Assembly (NCBI GenBank): GCA_029204225.1
Contig: CM055103.1
Span: 38,113,648 to 38,177,647 of the forward strand
Reading direction: 5' to 3'
Source: Diphasiastrum complanatum
Taxonomy: Eukaryota > Streptophyta > Lycopodiopsida > Lycopodiales > Lycopodiaceae
DNA length: 64,000 nt
Below, piece by piece: positions 52,446 to 64,000 of the stretch. Position numbers and translations under genes: made by a program. Within the stretch, counting starts at the first letter, position 1. Every line of letters starts with the position of its first letter. A model generated the notes under the pieces. That model made no database searches. It was not told where the DNA came from and saw only the letters and a program-made list of their open reading frames with translations.

Positions 52446-53467
52446 ATGTACAAGAAGATGAGTGTTTGATTAAGATTTGAGTCCAAAATTATTAAGTTTT
52501 GAGGTGAAAACACTAGTTTTGGAGGGGCGAGCTTCTAACAAGTGGTAGCATTGAAATCTGAGATCAATCATTTGTTTTGAGCTTTAGGTGTCTTCCCCAA
52601 ATGTGTTGAAGTGCGCAGGACCAGATAGGAGGCAATTTCTTTAAGTTGATTTTTAATTAGCATGTTTGTAGATTTTGATGCGATTTTTTGTACTACATGT
52701 AGAAAAATCTATAAGGATTTTAAATCTTTGGGTAGATTTTGAGATTGGATCATCAAATCTAATGTTTTGATCCAAGTTTTAGGTGGCAAAAAAAGTGATT
52801 TTTCAGGTCTGATAAGAGATTAGAACGTGGAGAGGAGGATAGATCTTGTGTTGATTGTAGGGGTCAAAATTCTCAATTTTTGTGTGTCAAATTGACATGT
52901 GATTGTATGAAGCTCAAATTGATTCTAGTCAAGCTTTCTTTGTGAGAGTGTGAGGGTCAAGTTCTGATCCCACTGAGTGTCTAGAACATGGAGGATTCCA
53001 TATTTGAATGTACAATCTTGGTTGAGATCCCGGTGAATCTCCAGATGTCAATTTCTTCAAATTATTCAAGCTAGTCAGGATTGGTGAAAACTAGGACATA
53101 GATTGGTACCAGAACTTATCAAATCCTATCCAAATATTAAGGTTAGAGTCTTTGGAGCTAAATGAGTCCAATAGGGGTGTTTGGATCTATATTTTGTGTG
53201 TTTTAGTTCAATTCTTGTGAGCCTTAGTCTTTGTGATCCAGGCAAGGTCCAATTTCCAAGGTGACTAGATTTTGGTAAAGATTGATTCTAAGATTTGTGA
53301 TCTAGACCTTTTGTAGATATTTTTAGATTTTTGTTGTCTAGTTTCTTGAGGGTCACAAAATCAATTTGTAAAGTCATTTCACAAGTGTGTACTTTGTGTA
53401 CAAGAAGATGTTTGGGAGGATTGATTCTAAAATATGTGATCAAGAACTTTTGTAGCTCTTTCTAGTT

Positions 53468-54326
53468 TGTGAAAAATCCAACAAATTCACACATGTGGAA
53501 ACCACAAAAGAAGTGTGAATGATCTTTACCATGCTTTATGATGGCACACAGATCACCTACAAAGTAATATTACAATCTACCAATAGATCTGAGGCTAGAG
53601 CATAATCTAGAATGCTACAGATCAAAGCTACATTAATTCCTCACAAATAGGGAAAGTACACAAGCAAAATAATGTATGAAGAATACACCAATCTCAAGTT
53701 AGAGAGAAAATACTAAAAACAAGCAAAATAGCATGAGATCCAATTTTGATATTATGACCTTACCAAAGCTTGATTCATCATTAGAAATGAAAGAGAACCT
53801 CATGTATATATAGAGGGAGCATAAATTTGTGGTACTACTAGCATGCAATGCATTTCCAACACCTATTCAAGTGTAAACTACTACCATATTGACACCTAAC
53901 AACTTGCATGTAGAAATTGCACCTAACTTCTACCTACTTTCTCCAAATGTCAATTTCTCAAATATGAACCTACAATTCTACTTGCATGTGTCCATTAGAA
54001 CATTTGCATGCTATGCATGTCTCAATAGAAACTTAGGACACAATGGATTTGATATGGCTCGAGTTCCTCCAAGTCCATATTTGACCAATTCTATGTGTAA
54101 ATCTACATGCATGTCAATGTAGACATTGTGAACATTGTTGCATGTCATACTAGACCAACTAGACTTTATGCATGTCAATGGAACTTGATCTACCTAACTC
54201 AAACTCGCCCTATTCTACAAGGATATGTGCTCAATTCACACACCTTGAATATGCACAATCACTTTACATAGGTAGAACTCCCAAAATCAACATATGTAAG
54301 ATAGATATGTTTTACAATTCTTCACA
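53468..54326 (-). repeat. Solo Copia LTR with TAGTT target duplication
   Basis: 859 bp from TGTGAAAAATCC to CAATTCTTCACA, with TAGTT on both sides (53463-53467 and 54327-54331). Termini agree with the complete element's LTR, but the interior is diverged. A minus-strand TATATATA box lies near 53812. Confidence 0.85.
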
Positions 54327-54425
54327 TAGTTTTGATTTCTTCAAACTAGTTTCTTGAGGGTCACAAAATCAATTTGTAGAATCATTTCATAAATGTGTAT
54401 TTTGTGTACAAGTCACTTGCTCACC

Positions 54426-54590
54426 ATGGCATCAATAGGAGGCTACCTATTGGAGGCAAGTAAAAATTCAAGTGCTACTTTTGTGGGAAAAAGAGCATTT
54501 GGCTTCAAAAGGAAGGAGACACAAGGCATCAATCAAATCAAGTTCAAGAAGGTGATAATAGTGATCTTGAGGAGTCGCTTTTGATCTTGG
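54426..54590 (+). pseudogene. Copia gag scrap (start joined to zinc knuckle)
   Basis: ATG at 54426 begins MASIGGYLLEAS, like the N-terminus of the complete element's Gag. Only about 45 bases later another frame reads KCYFCGKKS (54470 on), the first half of the zinc knuckle. About 650 bases of gag are therefore deleted between them. A frame change also separates the two. It confirms the plus orientation of the surrounding remnant and has no coding capacity left. Confidence 0.65.
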
Positions 54591-54600
54591 TGATCATTAT

Positions 54601-55250
54601 GAGGCAAGGTGGCCTCGGGCTTTTCTCAAGGAAGAGCAGCTATTTTCAAGGAGGAGGAGCTTTGGGATCAATGATCTTCTCCAAGCATGGAAGAAATCAA
54701 TGGAAAAGGTGCTAGGATGGTGGAATGCTCTCCAGTTTGCATTGGTGCATGAGAGAGAATCAGAGACCTGTACAAAAAGGAACACAAATCATCATAATGC
54801 ATTCCTAAATATTTCCAAAACAATTTTATGAAGCAAATCATATTGTGAGAAATCCCATGGAAGTAAAAGAAGTCCTAAATCCTAAAGCGGAACTATTGGA
54901 GTGTGAAATGAAGAAAGTTACCGAGTGGCATATCCGCTATTATTAAACATTATAATTTGACGTTGAGGTTTTTGCAATACACACAGAAAGCATTTAGTAT
55001 ATCATCCAAAGTTGTCCTATAGTAGCCATGGCTTGAGTCTAGAGAACAACTATAAAAGCTCTCTCGGCTCGAATTACGTCCACGTGGTAATAAAATAAAG
55101 AATACCACTAAAGTACTCATAAACAACAAGTTATGCTAAATTATAGAAATGGTATCTATAAGTGGTGTGAGGTAATGCATTAGCATTTATTCCATCTTTT
55201 GATCTGTCTGGTCACTTCTATGATGTTTGGTTTATTTTGGATATACCCAA
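54601..55250. other. Unassigned spacer
   Basis: No gene or named repeat. A purine-rich GGAGGAGGAGC patch lies at 54649. Confidence 0.4.
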
Positions 55251-55335
55251 CGGGGTTGGATAAGTTGATTAGCTTGACATCCAAAGTTTCTTTGGTCCCA
55301 AGTTCGAGCCTCCCCCAGGAGACCAAGAAGCATTT
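55251..55335 (+). repeat. tRNA-like SINE head, second copy
   Basis: CGGGGTTGGATAAGTTGATTAGC, a shared GACATCCAAAGTTTCTTTG segment, AAGTTCGAGCC (B-box-like) and ACCAAGAAGCATT closely follow 29996-30075. The similarity ends about 15 bases after the B box. This copy supports a SINE or a dispersed tRNA-derived repeat. Confidence 0.55.
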
Positions 55336-57506
55336 ATTTTGGATATACATATCAAAATTGCAGTCATTTTATAGTAACAAAATAACCAGTCCATTGTTCT
55401 TGCATTTAAGCACTTTTTGGCAACACATACAACAAGACTATACTCAAAAGTGTTCTACCAGTGCACAACCTTAAACCTTATAGGGCCGTATCTTACAACC
55501 TCTTCTGATGGAGACTATCAAACTAGTGTTTGCTAGCAAAGAATCGTTGATTGAATATCTGGAAGGGAACAACGCATCTTCAAAATAATGAGATTTGCTT
55601 AGTGCCTAAATTGCAAACTGCAAATTTTGAATTGTCCCATGGAATAACTCTAGCAACTTGTAGTGCACCTTTATTTGTGCCTTGTAAAAATATACAAGAA
55701 GAGTAGACAAGATAATTATTATGGAACATACAATAAACATATGAAAGGTGGTCTTTGAAACAAAATTGGATATAGATCACAATCAACTAAAATAATCCAT
55801 GAGAGAAATATTATTAAGACATTATGAGCAATCAAGCATGTGCTTGTTGGAAGGAAGGTCAAGTGCACAGGGATGGTTGATGGGGGGGCATGTGACATGT
55901 TTGTGGTGAACTAATTTCTAATGGGAGGAAAATTGGTACAACGAAACCCAACTTCTTTGGGAGAAGAAATGTCACACAGAAAAGGAGAGACAATGCAAGT
56001 AATGTGGTTTATTGGAATGTGATGTAACACATGTGGTCTAGTGGGAATGTGATGGATGTAACACGTGAAAAGTAATAAAAATATAGAATCCCACACAAAT
56101 CATGCCACATCAAGATGAAGTAGGCTTTCTAACAAAGGGTAGATTTTGTTTGCCCATAGAAGTGTTGTTGATTTGGAACTTCGAAAACATGCAAGATGAA
56201 TTGAACCCGAGTACCAAAGAAAAAAAATCTTTTAATAACTAAGCCTAAATGAACAAGACATAGATGTTTTGTTTCTGCCTTGGCTAAGGGGCTTAGGAGA
56301 CAAGAAAAGGGCAATAAAACTTATCAACAAAGAAGTTCTCGTGTAAGTACAATCGTGAGGTATTTCAGACTAAAGAGTTATGACTCTAACCTTGAAAGTG
56401 CATACAATGTGACAATCAATAATATTCCACTTTGCACTCGTGAGGACTTCAAAAGAAAAATCATATAAAAATTTGTCACTTGTAAGCATGTGTAGTTTAT
56501 GCATCAACCACATCCTGGTCAGTGAGCCGCTCCAAATACTCAAGAATAAAAACAGTGCTATACCATTGTTTTGATTTGTGCTGAGACAAAATTCAATATG
56601 TTGTTGGGCTGATAACTCTCTTTTCCTGTGCCAGTTTTTTTCTTTTGGCTATAAGTATGGCACATTTTGTCTTTGGTAGTGGTTTCTATTATCATTCTGC
56701 ATTGATGATTGGATAGATTCAATTTTTGCATCTAAGCCTTTCCTCCAACATTGGCTTCATATCTTGCATTTCTAAATTCCAAGTTTTTAAATTCTTTCAT
56801 TGGTATTACAAGAATTGTGCGTAATGTGGATGTGACCATAATTATGTTCAGGTGTTCTTGGCTTATAATATGAAATTCATACCCTACCACTTAAACCTTT
56901 ACAAACCCTAAACTGAACACTCAGACCTAAACTTGGCATTATAGGTACCCAGCCACAAGCTACTTTTGTGGTTTGGAAATCTTGCAAATAAATACCCACC
57001 CACTTAAAAAAACAATTGATATGATTATCATACTATTTGCTCTCAGCGACATGAATTGCCAGCATCGCAAAACTAGGTGCATACTTCAAACTTCAATTTA
57101 CTCAAAAAAGCGTGTACCCAACCAGAAAGAAACATGGTAGAGGACGGTATAAAAATAAAAATCCATCAGAGGCTTCTCTGTCAAGTGAGTTTGAAAGCTC
57201 CTCCATTTGTTCGAGGCTTCAACAATCCAGGCACTAACACAGTGCAAACAAACATTCCTTTTCAAAGAATATAGTTTTAAATCTAGGGGATACAAAGGCA
57301 CGAGCACATTGCTGAACAGGTTCACCTGAGCAAATGAAATGGTGAAGACAAAGCCTTACGTCCAACATCGTAGTGGAAGAAAATTCCAATGCTTTTGTGC
57401 GCTGCCCTCATTATTATGATCAAAGAAAACTCATTGCCCCATAGCATTGAAAAACTTGTACTTCTGTACATGAATCTTCATCTAGAATAAAAAGAATATA
57501 TCAACT
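55336..57506. other. Unassigned intergenic DNA
   Basis: Short frames only. No domains, RNA genes or clear repeats recognised. The part from about 57300 may be 3' flank of the minus-strand gene ending at 58069. Confidence 0.4.
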
Positions 57507-57560
57507 ATGCGATTGAAACAGTTCAGGTGTATCATGCGATTGAAACAGTTTGGGTGTATC
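57507..57560. repeat. 27-bp tandem duplication
   Basis: ATGCGATTGAAACAGTTCAG and the rest of its 27-bp unit occur twice in a row (57507-57533 and 57534-57560) with two mismatches. Confidence 0.9.
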
Positions 57561-58068
57561 ATGCCCCAAAGCACATAGCGGTTCCAATTGGAAATTTGAT
57601 GTTAAAAGGCTCATGTATTACACTGTAAATGAGCAGTATGGAAAATAGGTAGTACCTAGTTCCAGCATGAAAAATAAGCCAACCAGCTCTCAGAACTGAA
57701 AAAGTTAAAATTTTGGAGAAAAAAGCAGCATCCTCGAGTGCAATATATTCATTGCAGCCAGCCTTGCTTTGGCTTGGCCAGCAAAACAACACTTGATAGA
57801 TTATGCAGAATAGATCGGCTGCTTCAACTGTTGCATTTTTATCCATAAGAAATTTTGCTTGTTCTCTTTCAAGACATTGTTCCTCACTATATGTCAAATT
57901 GTACACCTAAAAGAGTCTGAATCGTTCAAGTGACTGCTCTCAAGTAAACAACAAGGCACTTTGTTCAAAGAGTGCCGGTGCAAGTAACAAAGAATCTAAC
58001 ATACAACTGGACAAGCATACAAGAAAATGCAGAAATCAAACATAATCTGTAGTTTTTGAGGTTGATAT

Positions 58069-58309
58069 TTACAGTCCCTGAGAAACCCTGGAGTCTTCAA
58101 CTCTAGATGCAAGGCCCTGCTTTCTTTTAGTACTGTGCCGCTCACCTTGCTTTGGCCTCGATGTCCTCCCTGAATGCTTTACTCTGTGCTTATCAGATTG
58201 ACTCAGACTCTCGGCATTATCAACAAGTGACTGCTTCTGTGCACGTGTATCAGGCCAAGGGGTTCGCTTTGACGGCACGACAACCTCTAGTGGTGGATCT
58301 ACTACCCAC
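58069..58309 (-). CDS. Probable terminal exon of an unidentified host gene
   Basis: On the minus strand TTTTATGCAG at 58310-58319 is a good acceptor. From 58309 an open phase-1 exon runs 80 codons to TAA (58069-58071). It encodes WVVDPPLEVVVPSKRTPWPDT and then a basic, Ser/Lys/Arg-rich tail (KHRVKHSGRTSRPKQGERH) ending VSQGL. The clean composition, splice site and absence of stops distinguish it from TE debris. The upstream exons should lie at higher coordinates, but I could not find them within the window, so the intron may be longer than 5 kb. The family is not recognised. The tail looks like a disordered, possibly nuclear or membrane-adjacent cytosolic end. Confidence 0.5.
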
Positions 58310-58860
58310 CTGCATAAAACCAGTAAGAAACTTAATTTCACAGGCCTAGAGTACACTGCAGTGAACGTTTTCGAAATTAAAGAGTAGAACATAATTGCAG
58401 CCTGCGACCCAGAACGCAGTCCAGAAATTAGGCTTAGAATTTCCGGAATGCAAAAAAGCATCTCAATTTTTTTTTTAAGTTTTCCTTAAAATTATTTTGC
58501 TTCCCTTTCATACTATTTTAGGGGAACTATATAAAAGGGTGGACGTATGCAGCTTTATCAGTAGACTGTTAAACAATTGTGTACACAATACACACATGTA
58601 TGAATTGAAATCTATCTGTCAAGATATATTATACACTTAGTAGTTGAAGCATAAACTTAATATGATAAATTGATAATAATAGTGATAACAACACCATAAA
58701 CAACACATGACTAATAACAACACCATAGCTAACACACGAACAAAAATCAAGCTATCATAATAAATGCTACATGACAAAAGCTGAAAACAAACACAAATAC
58801 ATCATACATGATGCTAACTTTTATCAATCAAGCAGGTAGAATGATACATGTTCCAATCAC
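58310..58860. other. Possible intron of the minus-strand gene
   Basis: AT-rich, no features seen. Confidence 0.4.
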
Positions 58861-59549
58861 CTTCAGTCTGTGGTTGAGACACTTTTCCAGTGTGTTCATA
58901 GCTGGTCTATGCCAATACAGTTTGTGTAGTTGTGCTTAAACCTAAGCCACCAAATTTTTTTTTGCCTATATATGTGGACCCTGGACCTCTAGCAGCTGAT
59001 CTACGCGATGACAAATGATGTCTTTAAATGCTAGAGGCTGAAGCAAATTGACGCTTAAGACTCCTAGCTTGCACAACTGTTTGTGCTTCTCAGGGTAAGA
59101 TCTAAGGCCCTAGGTGATCTGACCAGTGGAGTCTAGTTGGCCTAATGCCAATGTGCCATGCTACAATACTTGACCTTCAGTTCTTGCTCGAGATACTTTT
59201 CCCAACGCATTGGTAGCTGGTCTATGTCAGCACTACTTTGACCTCAGCCACGAAATTCTTTTATGCCCTAATGTCAAGAATCAAGATCCCATGTCGTAAT
59301 GTCCAACCTAGATTGCACAACTGGCTCAGTGCTTCTCAAAGAAGATCTGAGGCCTTGGGTGATCTGACTGGTGGAGTCTGTGTAGGACAGCGAGAATTTA
59401 AGATACAGTCTAGCTCTTTTCTGGTTACAATATTGTTTTCACATACTCTAGCCACGACATCAGTTCTTTTAAGTACATTCATAGCTAGGCATGGGCAACT
59501 TCTCAAAGAAGATCTCAGGCCTTGGGTGATCTGACCGGTGGAGTCTGCA
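58861..59549. repeat. ~312-bp diverged tandem duplication plus a third partial copy
   Basis: Copy 1 (58861 to about 59133) and copy 2 (about 59173-59383) share CCTTCAGT, TAGCTGGTCTATG, TTGCACAACTG and AGATCTRAGGCC...GGTGATCTGACYRGTGGAGTCT. The last 60 bases occur a third time at 59489-59549. No coding pattern. Confidence 0.7.
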
Positions 59550-59603
59550 TAACACTGGTCTCTAAATTACATCAGGATTTTTTACTTCTAGATGCTGCCT
59601 TTT

Positions 59604-59721
59604 CTGTGCTATATCAAGCCAGGTTGTTTTTGTTACTGGATAAAACAGAAGGAATCTTGCTGCTGTGCTATATCAAGCCAGGTTGTTTTTGTTACTGGAT
59701 AAAACAGAAGGAATCTTGCTG
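59604..59721. repeat. Perfect 59-bp tandem duplication
   Basis: CTGTGCTATATCAAGCCAGG and the following 39 bases are repeated exactly at 59663. Confidence 0.95.
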
Positions 59722-62579
59722 CATAGCTTATTGGGCTCTTGAGAATCTATGACGTTAAAAGTGGCACTGGGTTGACAGTGGGGATGAAACACTGATAAGG
59801 ATGCACATCTATTGGAGAGGTTGCCCTTGTCATCTACCGACCCCTGCCAAAGCTACACTATTCTATTGTAAAAATATGCAGGGTTGTTATGATGTCCTCT
59901 TTATGCCCACTTTTTTTCCATGGTCTGTTCATGTGATGGAATCGAACAATGTACTACTGATGACTCAGAAGCACTTACTCCTTTCTAAACTTTAAGTAGT
60001 CATATTTTTGCCACAGTCTCGCTTTGAATCTGGAATGGAAGCTGTGCTAACATAGTCGTCATTCAATAAATGGCTATTGTCACCAATAATGTGCTTGCAT
60101 GTCTTCCATATGAGCTGGATATATATGTTCGACATCAGTTCCAGAATTGTATTAACAGATAGATGCTTTTCTCTGAACTTCCATTATCAGTATTCTCTTA
60201 CCAGAGAAGGCAAAACATTCAACACTTCTGGTTTTCAGTCTAATGATGGCCTCTTTTATTGTTCTAAATTGCATAAAAAATAAGAGACAACAGGTGCAGA
60301 AAGTTCCATTTATCAAGACCCTATCTTTTGATGTCAAAACTTCTGTTGATAGAGAATGAAAGACTTTTAACCCCCAATTATTGATGTTTTCTCATTCCTT
60401 GAGGAACACAAGATAACCTACTCTAATTATAAATAATTGATCTATTACAATCTAATCTAAATATTACAGATAAATTAATAATCATTTCATTACATATAGA
60501 AACCAAAACCTAAAGGTAACAATTTTCATCACATAAAACCGCTAATTTTCAAATTGAGAGGTTGAGGAACAAGGAAATAAAAACCGAACAATTTAATATA
60601 GACTGTTGCATATGTAACATATCCTAGGTTATCGACTCCAGAGTGACCAATAAGTGAATCACTAAAACTTGAACTTTTAAAGTATGAGACAAGGAGAGTC
60701 GAGTACCTAGACATAAATAAGGACAATTGCAAAGAGGTAAGATACAAGGAGGCCTAACCCATACATTGTGAACTCACGACTCTACAAAAACTTATCGTCA
60801 AAAAAACTACATGTACATAAATGAAACCCTAATCCAGCCTCCAACCTCCAATAGATTATAGCAGTTCCCTGTTAATGCACATGAAGAGATGTTCCAAGAC
60901 CTCAATAGCTAGATATCAAGTCCAAGAACAGACTAAGAATATAATATGAATACCAAATAAGAAATAAAAATGTGGCACTCTTCATAGCATGAAGACAATC
61001 AACCATATGGAATAGTTGAAATATTCACCTATTGACACATGGTTATTGCTTTCAAATAAGTTCTTTCTATCTACACTCTATAAACAATTCGAGAATGCTC
61101 GCAATCACTCTCTTTGGTTGCAAAAATTGTCATTTACTATGCTACTAGTCTATTCCTTGGTGTTTGGTTCGAGATTGCCTATGGTCCTATTTCTTCCTTG
61201 GTGTTTGGTTAGTGTGCCCCTAGAGGTCATCCTCCAATGACATGCAATATCATCGCCATGTTTTGTTGAGAGATTACATATATAGACGACAATACAAATT
61301 GATATCTTTACATGGGAAGGCCCTTTTAAAAACAAATCAAAGTTATAACAAGATCAATTTATAACCAAGGGTCCAAAACATGTTATGGGACAATTTTTCG
61401 TATCTTATCACCTTCAATTAAAGGTTATGGATTTCATAAGGTGGTACATGAACACTATGTATCTATAGTGGTCAAGTCTAAAGAAGTACTACATTTTTGG
61501 ATGCCCATCCTACCATTAGATCAAAGACAAATATTATTGCTCAACTCATGATTCAACATTCTCATGGACCAGCGTTGAGTTGTCATTGGTCATGCAATAG
61601 GCCCACAAAGACTAGTACTTCCTTTTTATAACAATTTGCTCCATTTTCCTTGTAAGTGTGCATCTAAATTTCATGATGGTATTAAAAAATCATGTGGTTT
61701 AAAACATGCTAACAAAGCTTGTTTGATTTCCAACAACAACAAATTATAAGATGCAAAATTTTAATCCCACCTTTTAAGGTCTAATTTATACTTTGTAGAT
61801 GGTATTTGCAATTACTATACAACATGGTACAATCATATCTTGAACAATAGTTTTCAAGTGAGAAGAAAAAAGCGTTGGAGATCCCCTAAAAGGTGGATCT
61901 TTAATAATTTGATCTCTAGGAATTTGAAACTCAATTTGTGAAGTGGAATAATATTGTCCTACTATAGGGAATGTAGCGACATTAAAATCTTTTGAAAACT
62001 CCAACAAGTACGATAGTAATGTAGTCTTTATACATTACCGTCTTAAATTTGTAGACACCATATCCTTTGGAACCTAACTAAGACAAACTTTGGTATTCCC
62101 TTTAGCAGCTCGATGACAAGAAGCCAATATACTTGTCAAATCCAAAATCTAACCAATGTTCAAAAGACTAGAGCGAAAATGGAAGCACTTTCTTCCACAA
62201 CCCCTAGAGGCTAGTACAATGCTAGACAACACTCAGTGCTATATTATAAGAAACAAAAAATTTCCAATCATACCCTACCTAGATAGTGGCTTTTGAAGCA
62301 TGAAAAAGATGGAAATATTAGAAATGTCCAAAACAGCGGATTTTCAGCAACCTAACTTCTAAGTTCTGTGAATTCAAATCTCAATACGAGGTGAAATATT
62401 AGTGGCCTATTCTGGAAAATGTAACAATGTAAAAAATCCTCCCAAAACCCCAATTATGAAACCAAACAATACAAGACCCCATTTCAAAACAGTCCGCGTA
62501 TGAAATGGATTTTCAATGAATGAAATAGTTTAAAGGAAGCGTTCCGAAACATCCCGTGCAAGTATAATATGTACCAAGA
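59722..62579. other. Unassigned intergenic or intronic DNA
   Basis: No convincing gene or known element. A 17-base direct repeat TTCCTTGGTGTTTGGTT occurs at about 61153 and 61193. Confidence 0.4.
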
Positions 62580-62930
62580 TGCACCATGATTCTAAATCGT
62601 GGTTCAAACTGTGATTCGCAAATCACTCGCGGTTCATGAATCATGATTCGCAAAAAATTAAAAAATAATTTTTTTTTTACTTGCAATTTTTTTGAACCTA
62701 AAAACTGCTGGAATTGGACTTGGAATCTACTGGGGGGAACCCATAACTACTAGAAACCCATTTACTCTTTCTACTGACACCCATATTGCATGTATTTATA
62801 GGTTCAATTCCAATAGCTTTTACATCCAACAAGAATTGCAGCAAGTAAATTTTTTCTTTTTTTGCGATTTGCTGCCGCGAATCACTGGTTTCGCAATTCG
62901 CTGGTATGTACTATGTAGTATGGATCATAA
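62580..62930. repeat. Possible small foldback element
   Basis: The left edge has TGATTCGCAAATCACTCGCGG and the right edge has GCGATTTGCTGCCGCGAATCAC, which are partly inverted relative to each other. No target duplication could be defined, so this is tentative. Confidence 0.3.
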
Positions 62931-63170
62931 CAATAGGTTACACATATTAGGTGGGACTCAAGCCAAAATTCTGGAGTCATGATTCAAGATTGATTGTTGA
63001 TTAATCTACATTGACTAAATACTATGCTCTTTGTCATAACAGAAGGCTACAAATAACATCCATAACAACAATAGGTATTAGGTGGGACTTGAGAGTTTTG
63101 ACTCTCAAGTCATGATTCAAGATTGATCGTTGATCAAGTATAATCTACATTGCCTAAACACTAGCAAAGC
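62927..63170. repeat. ~131-bp diverged tandem duplication
   Basis: ATTAGGTGGGACT...AGTCATGATTCAAGATTGAT...AATCTACATTG...CTAAA is present from 62946 and again from 63077, with an insertion and point changes. Confidence 0.75.
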
Positions 63171-63330
63171 ACTTTTGGCCTCAGGCCCTCTGATAACCCG
63201 CCGTGCCAAGACTAGGTTCAACAATCACAATGAAGGTTAGCACTAGAGAGCAAAGGGCCAAAACCACACAGTCTAGACTCTATAGAAGAATACTACAGAG
63301 GCAATAGTCTAGAATGTGCCAGTAACTAAG

Positions 63331-63660
63331 CTAACTTTCAAAGTCCATGAATATAGCAAACATTATGAACCAATATCTCTTTGCTAAAAATATGGCTTAT
63401 GAAGATGAAAGAACTTTCACCTCATTATTTTCATGTTCTTTTTAAATTTTGTTACAATTTTTGTATACTTTACGATTGTTATATCAATGTTATGTCTAAC
63501 TTTCAAAGTCCATGAATATAGCAAACATTATGAACCAATATCTCTTTGCTAAAAATATGGCTTATGAAGATGAAAGAACTTTCACCTCATTATTTTCATG
63601 TTCTTTTTAAATTTTGTTACAATTTTTGTATACTTTACGATTGTTATATCAATGTTATGT
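63331..63660. repeat. Perfect 165-bp tandem duplication
   Basis: 63331-63495 and 63496-63660 are identical by eye. CTAACTTTCAAAGTCCATGA starts each copy. Confidence 0.95.
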
Positions 63661-64000
63661 CTAGAATGACACCCGACATAACAAAGAAAACGTGCAATCT
63701 TCAACCCTATGAAGTCCATTTACAAAGCCATCAACCTCATCATGCATAGTGTGAACCAAAGGCTACACACATAGGCTTTCATAGATTTGTAGAAAGACCA
63801 ACAAACTAAGTTTCTATCACTTTTCCAGAAGTGAAGGGTGGAATCATAATGCAGGCTAGTGCTAAACAGCAAAGCCAATCAAATGATGTCCCTACTCCCT
63901 CATGGAAAAATAAGGAGATTTTACTTTCTTATCACTTCTGATTGCTTAGAACCTCACTAGATAGCATAGCTAGTTTAAGGTTGGTGATCTACGTTTTCAA
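63661..64000. other. Unassigned end of window
   Basis: No feature seen. Confidence 0.4.

Larger units (their letters stand above)
50880..54600 (+). mobile_element. Decayed plus-strand Copia: LTR end, primer sites, long leader, gag scrap
   Basis: The region holds an LTR end plus primer site at 50964/50965 and a second, weaker pair at 52432/52433. A long leader with many CACACGTGTG-like boxes follows, then a gag start (ATG 54426, MASIGGYLLEAS) matching the complete element's MATNGGYMLES. The leader has been enlarged by a partial duplication and by the solo LTR at 53468-54326. Protease, integrase and polymerase are absent. The left LTR boundary is not resolved. Confidence 0.65.

Noticed and set aside
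57559-57906. 115-codon minus frame downstream of the terminal exon
   Set aside because: It lies after the stop of the 58069-58309 exon, has no recognisable domain and no splice support; more likely 3' flank.

Overview
The window is nuclear DNA of a land plant with a large, repeat-filled genome. The evidence is nested LTR retrotransposons (Ty1/Copia and Ty3/Gypsy) with initiator-Met-type primer sites, tRNA-like SINE heads, plant-like introns and very low gene density. A gymnosperm or fern-like lineage is my best guess, but the sequence does not prove it. Only two stretches look like ordinary host genes: an intact 462-codon homologue of the KIAA0930/DUF2045 family at 30557-31945 (+), and the probable last exon of an unidentified gene at 58069-58309 (-).

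Layout. 1-1.2 kb: Copia and Gypsy gag scraps. 4.9-9.0 kb: a decayed Copia element (-) with one LTR; an inverted LTR copy lies at 9.94-10.73 kb. 10.75-13.16 kb: remnant of an intron-containing gene with a ParB-like segment and a beta-class DNA amino-methyltransferase domain. 14.9-23.2 kb: a Copia reverse-transcriptase fragment (-) split by a 7-kb gag-only LTR element (16061-23074; 5-bp target duplication ATTTT), whose leader carries a 24/25-bp satellite. 23.5-25.7 kb: a histone H3-like reading frame followed by a Ulp1/C48-like cysteine protease gene, both decayed. 26.0-27.1 kb: old inverted LTR of the gag-only family. 27.8-28.9 kb: hairpin-forming repeats and a long AG/GGGA/poly-G tract. 30-32 kb: host gene. 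34.3-36.8 kb (+) and 48.7-50.5 kb (-): two diverged copies of an unfamiliar transposase-like gene. 36.8-48 kb: Gypsy remnants carrying a 2.4-kb Copia derivative and a young, complete 5.86-kb Copia element (LTRs differ at one base; CAAAC target duplication). 50.9-54.6 kb: a decayed plus-strand Copia with a solo LTR inside it. 55-64 kb: mostly unassigned DNA with tandem duplications and one terminal exon.

How the parts relate. Most of the window records successive insertions; in several places removing an inserted element makes the interrupted frame continuous again. The most unusual content is three groups of non-retroviral genes, all broken: ParB plus DNA methyltransferase, H3-like plus Ulp1 protease, and the two-copy transposase-like family with a candidate D-D-E arrangement and a CX2C finger. 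They may belong to one or more large, poorly described mobile elements carrying chromatin- or DNA-modifying cargo. That link is inference. The direct evidence is repeat units shared between the H3-like and Ulp1 parts, and the recurrence of the transposase-like gene.
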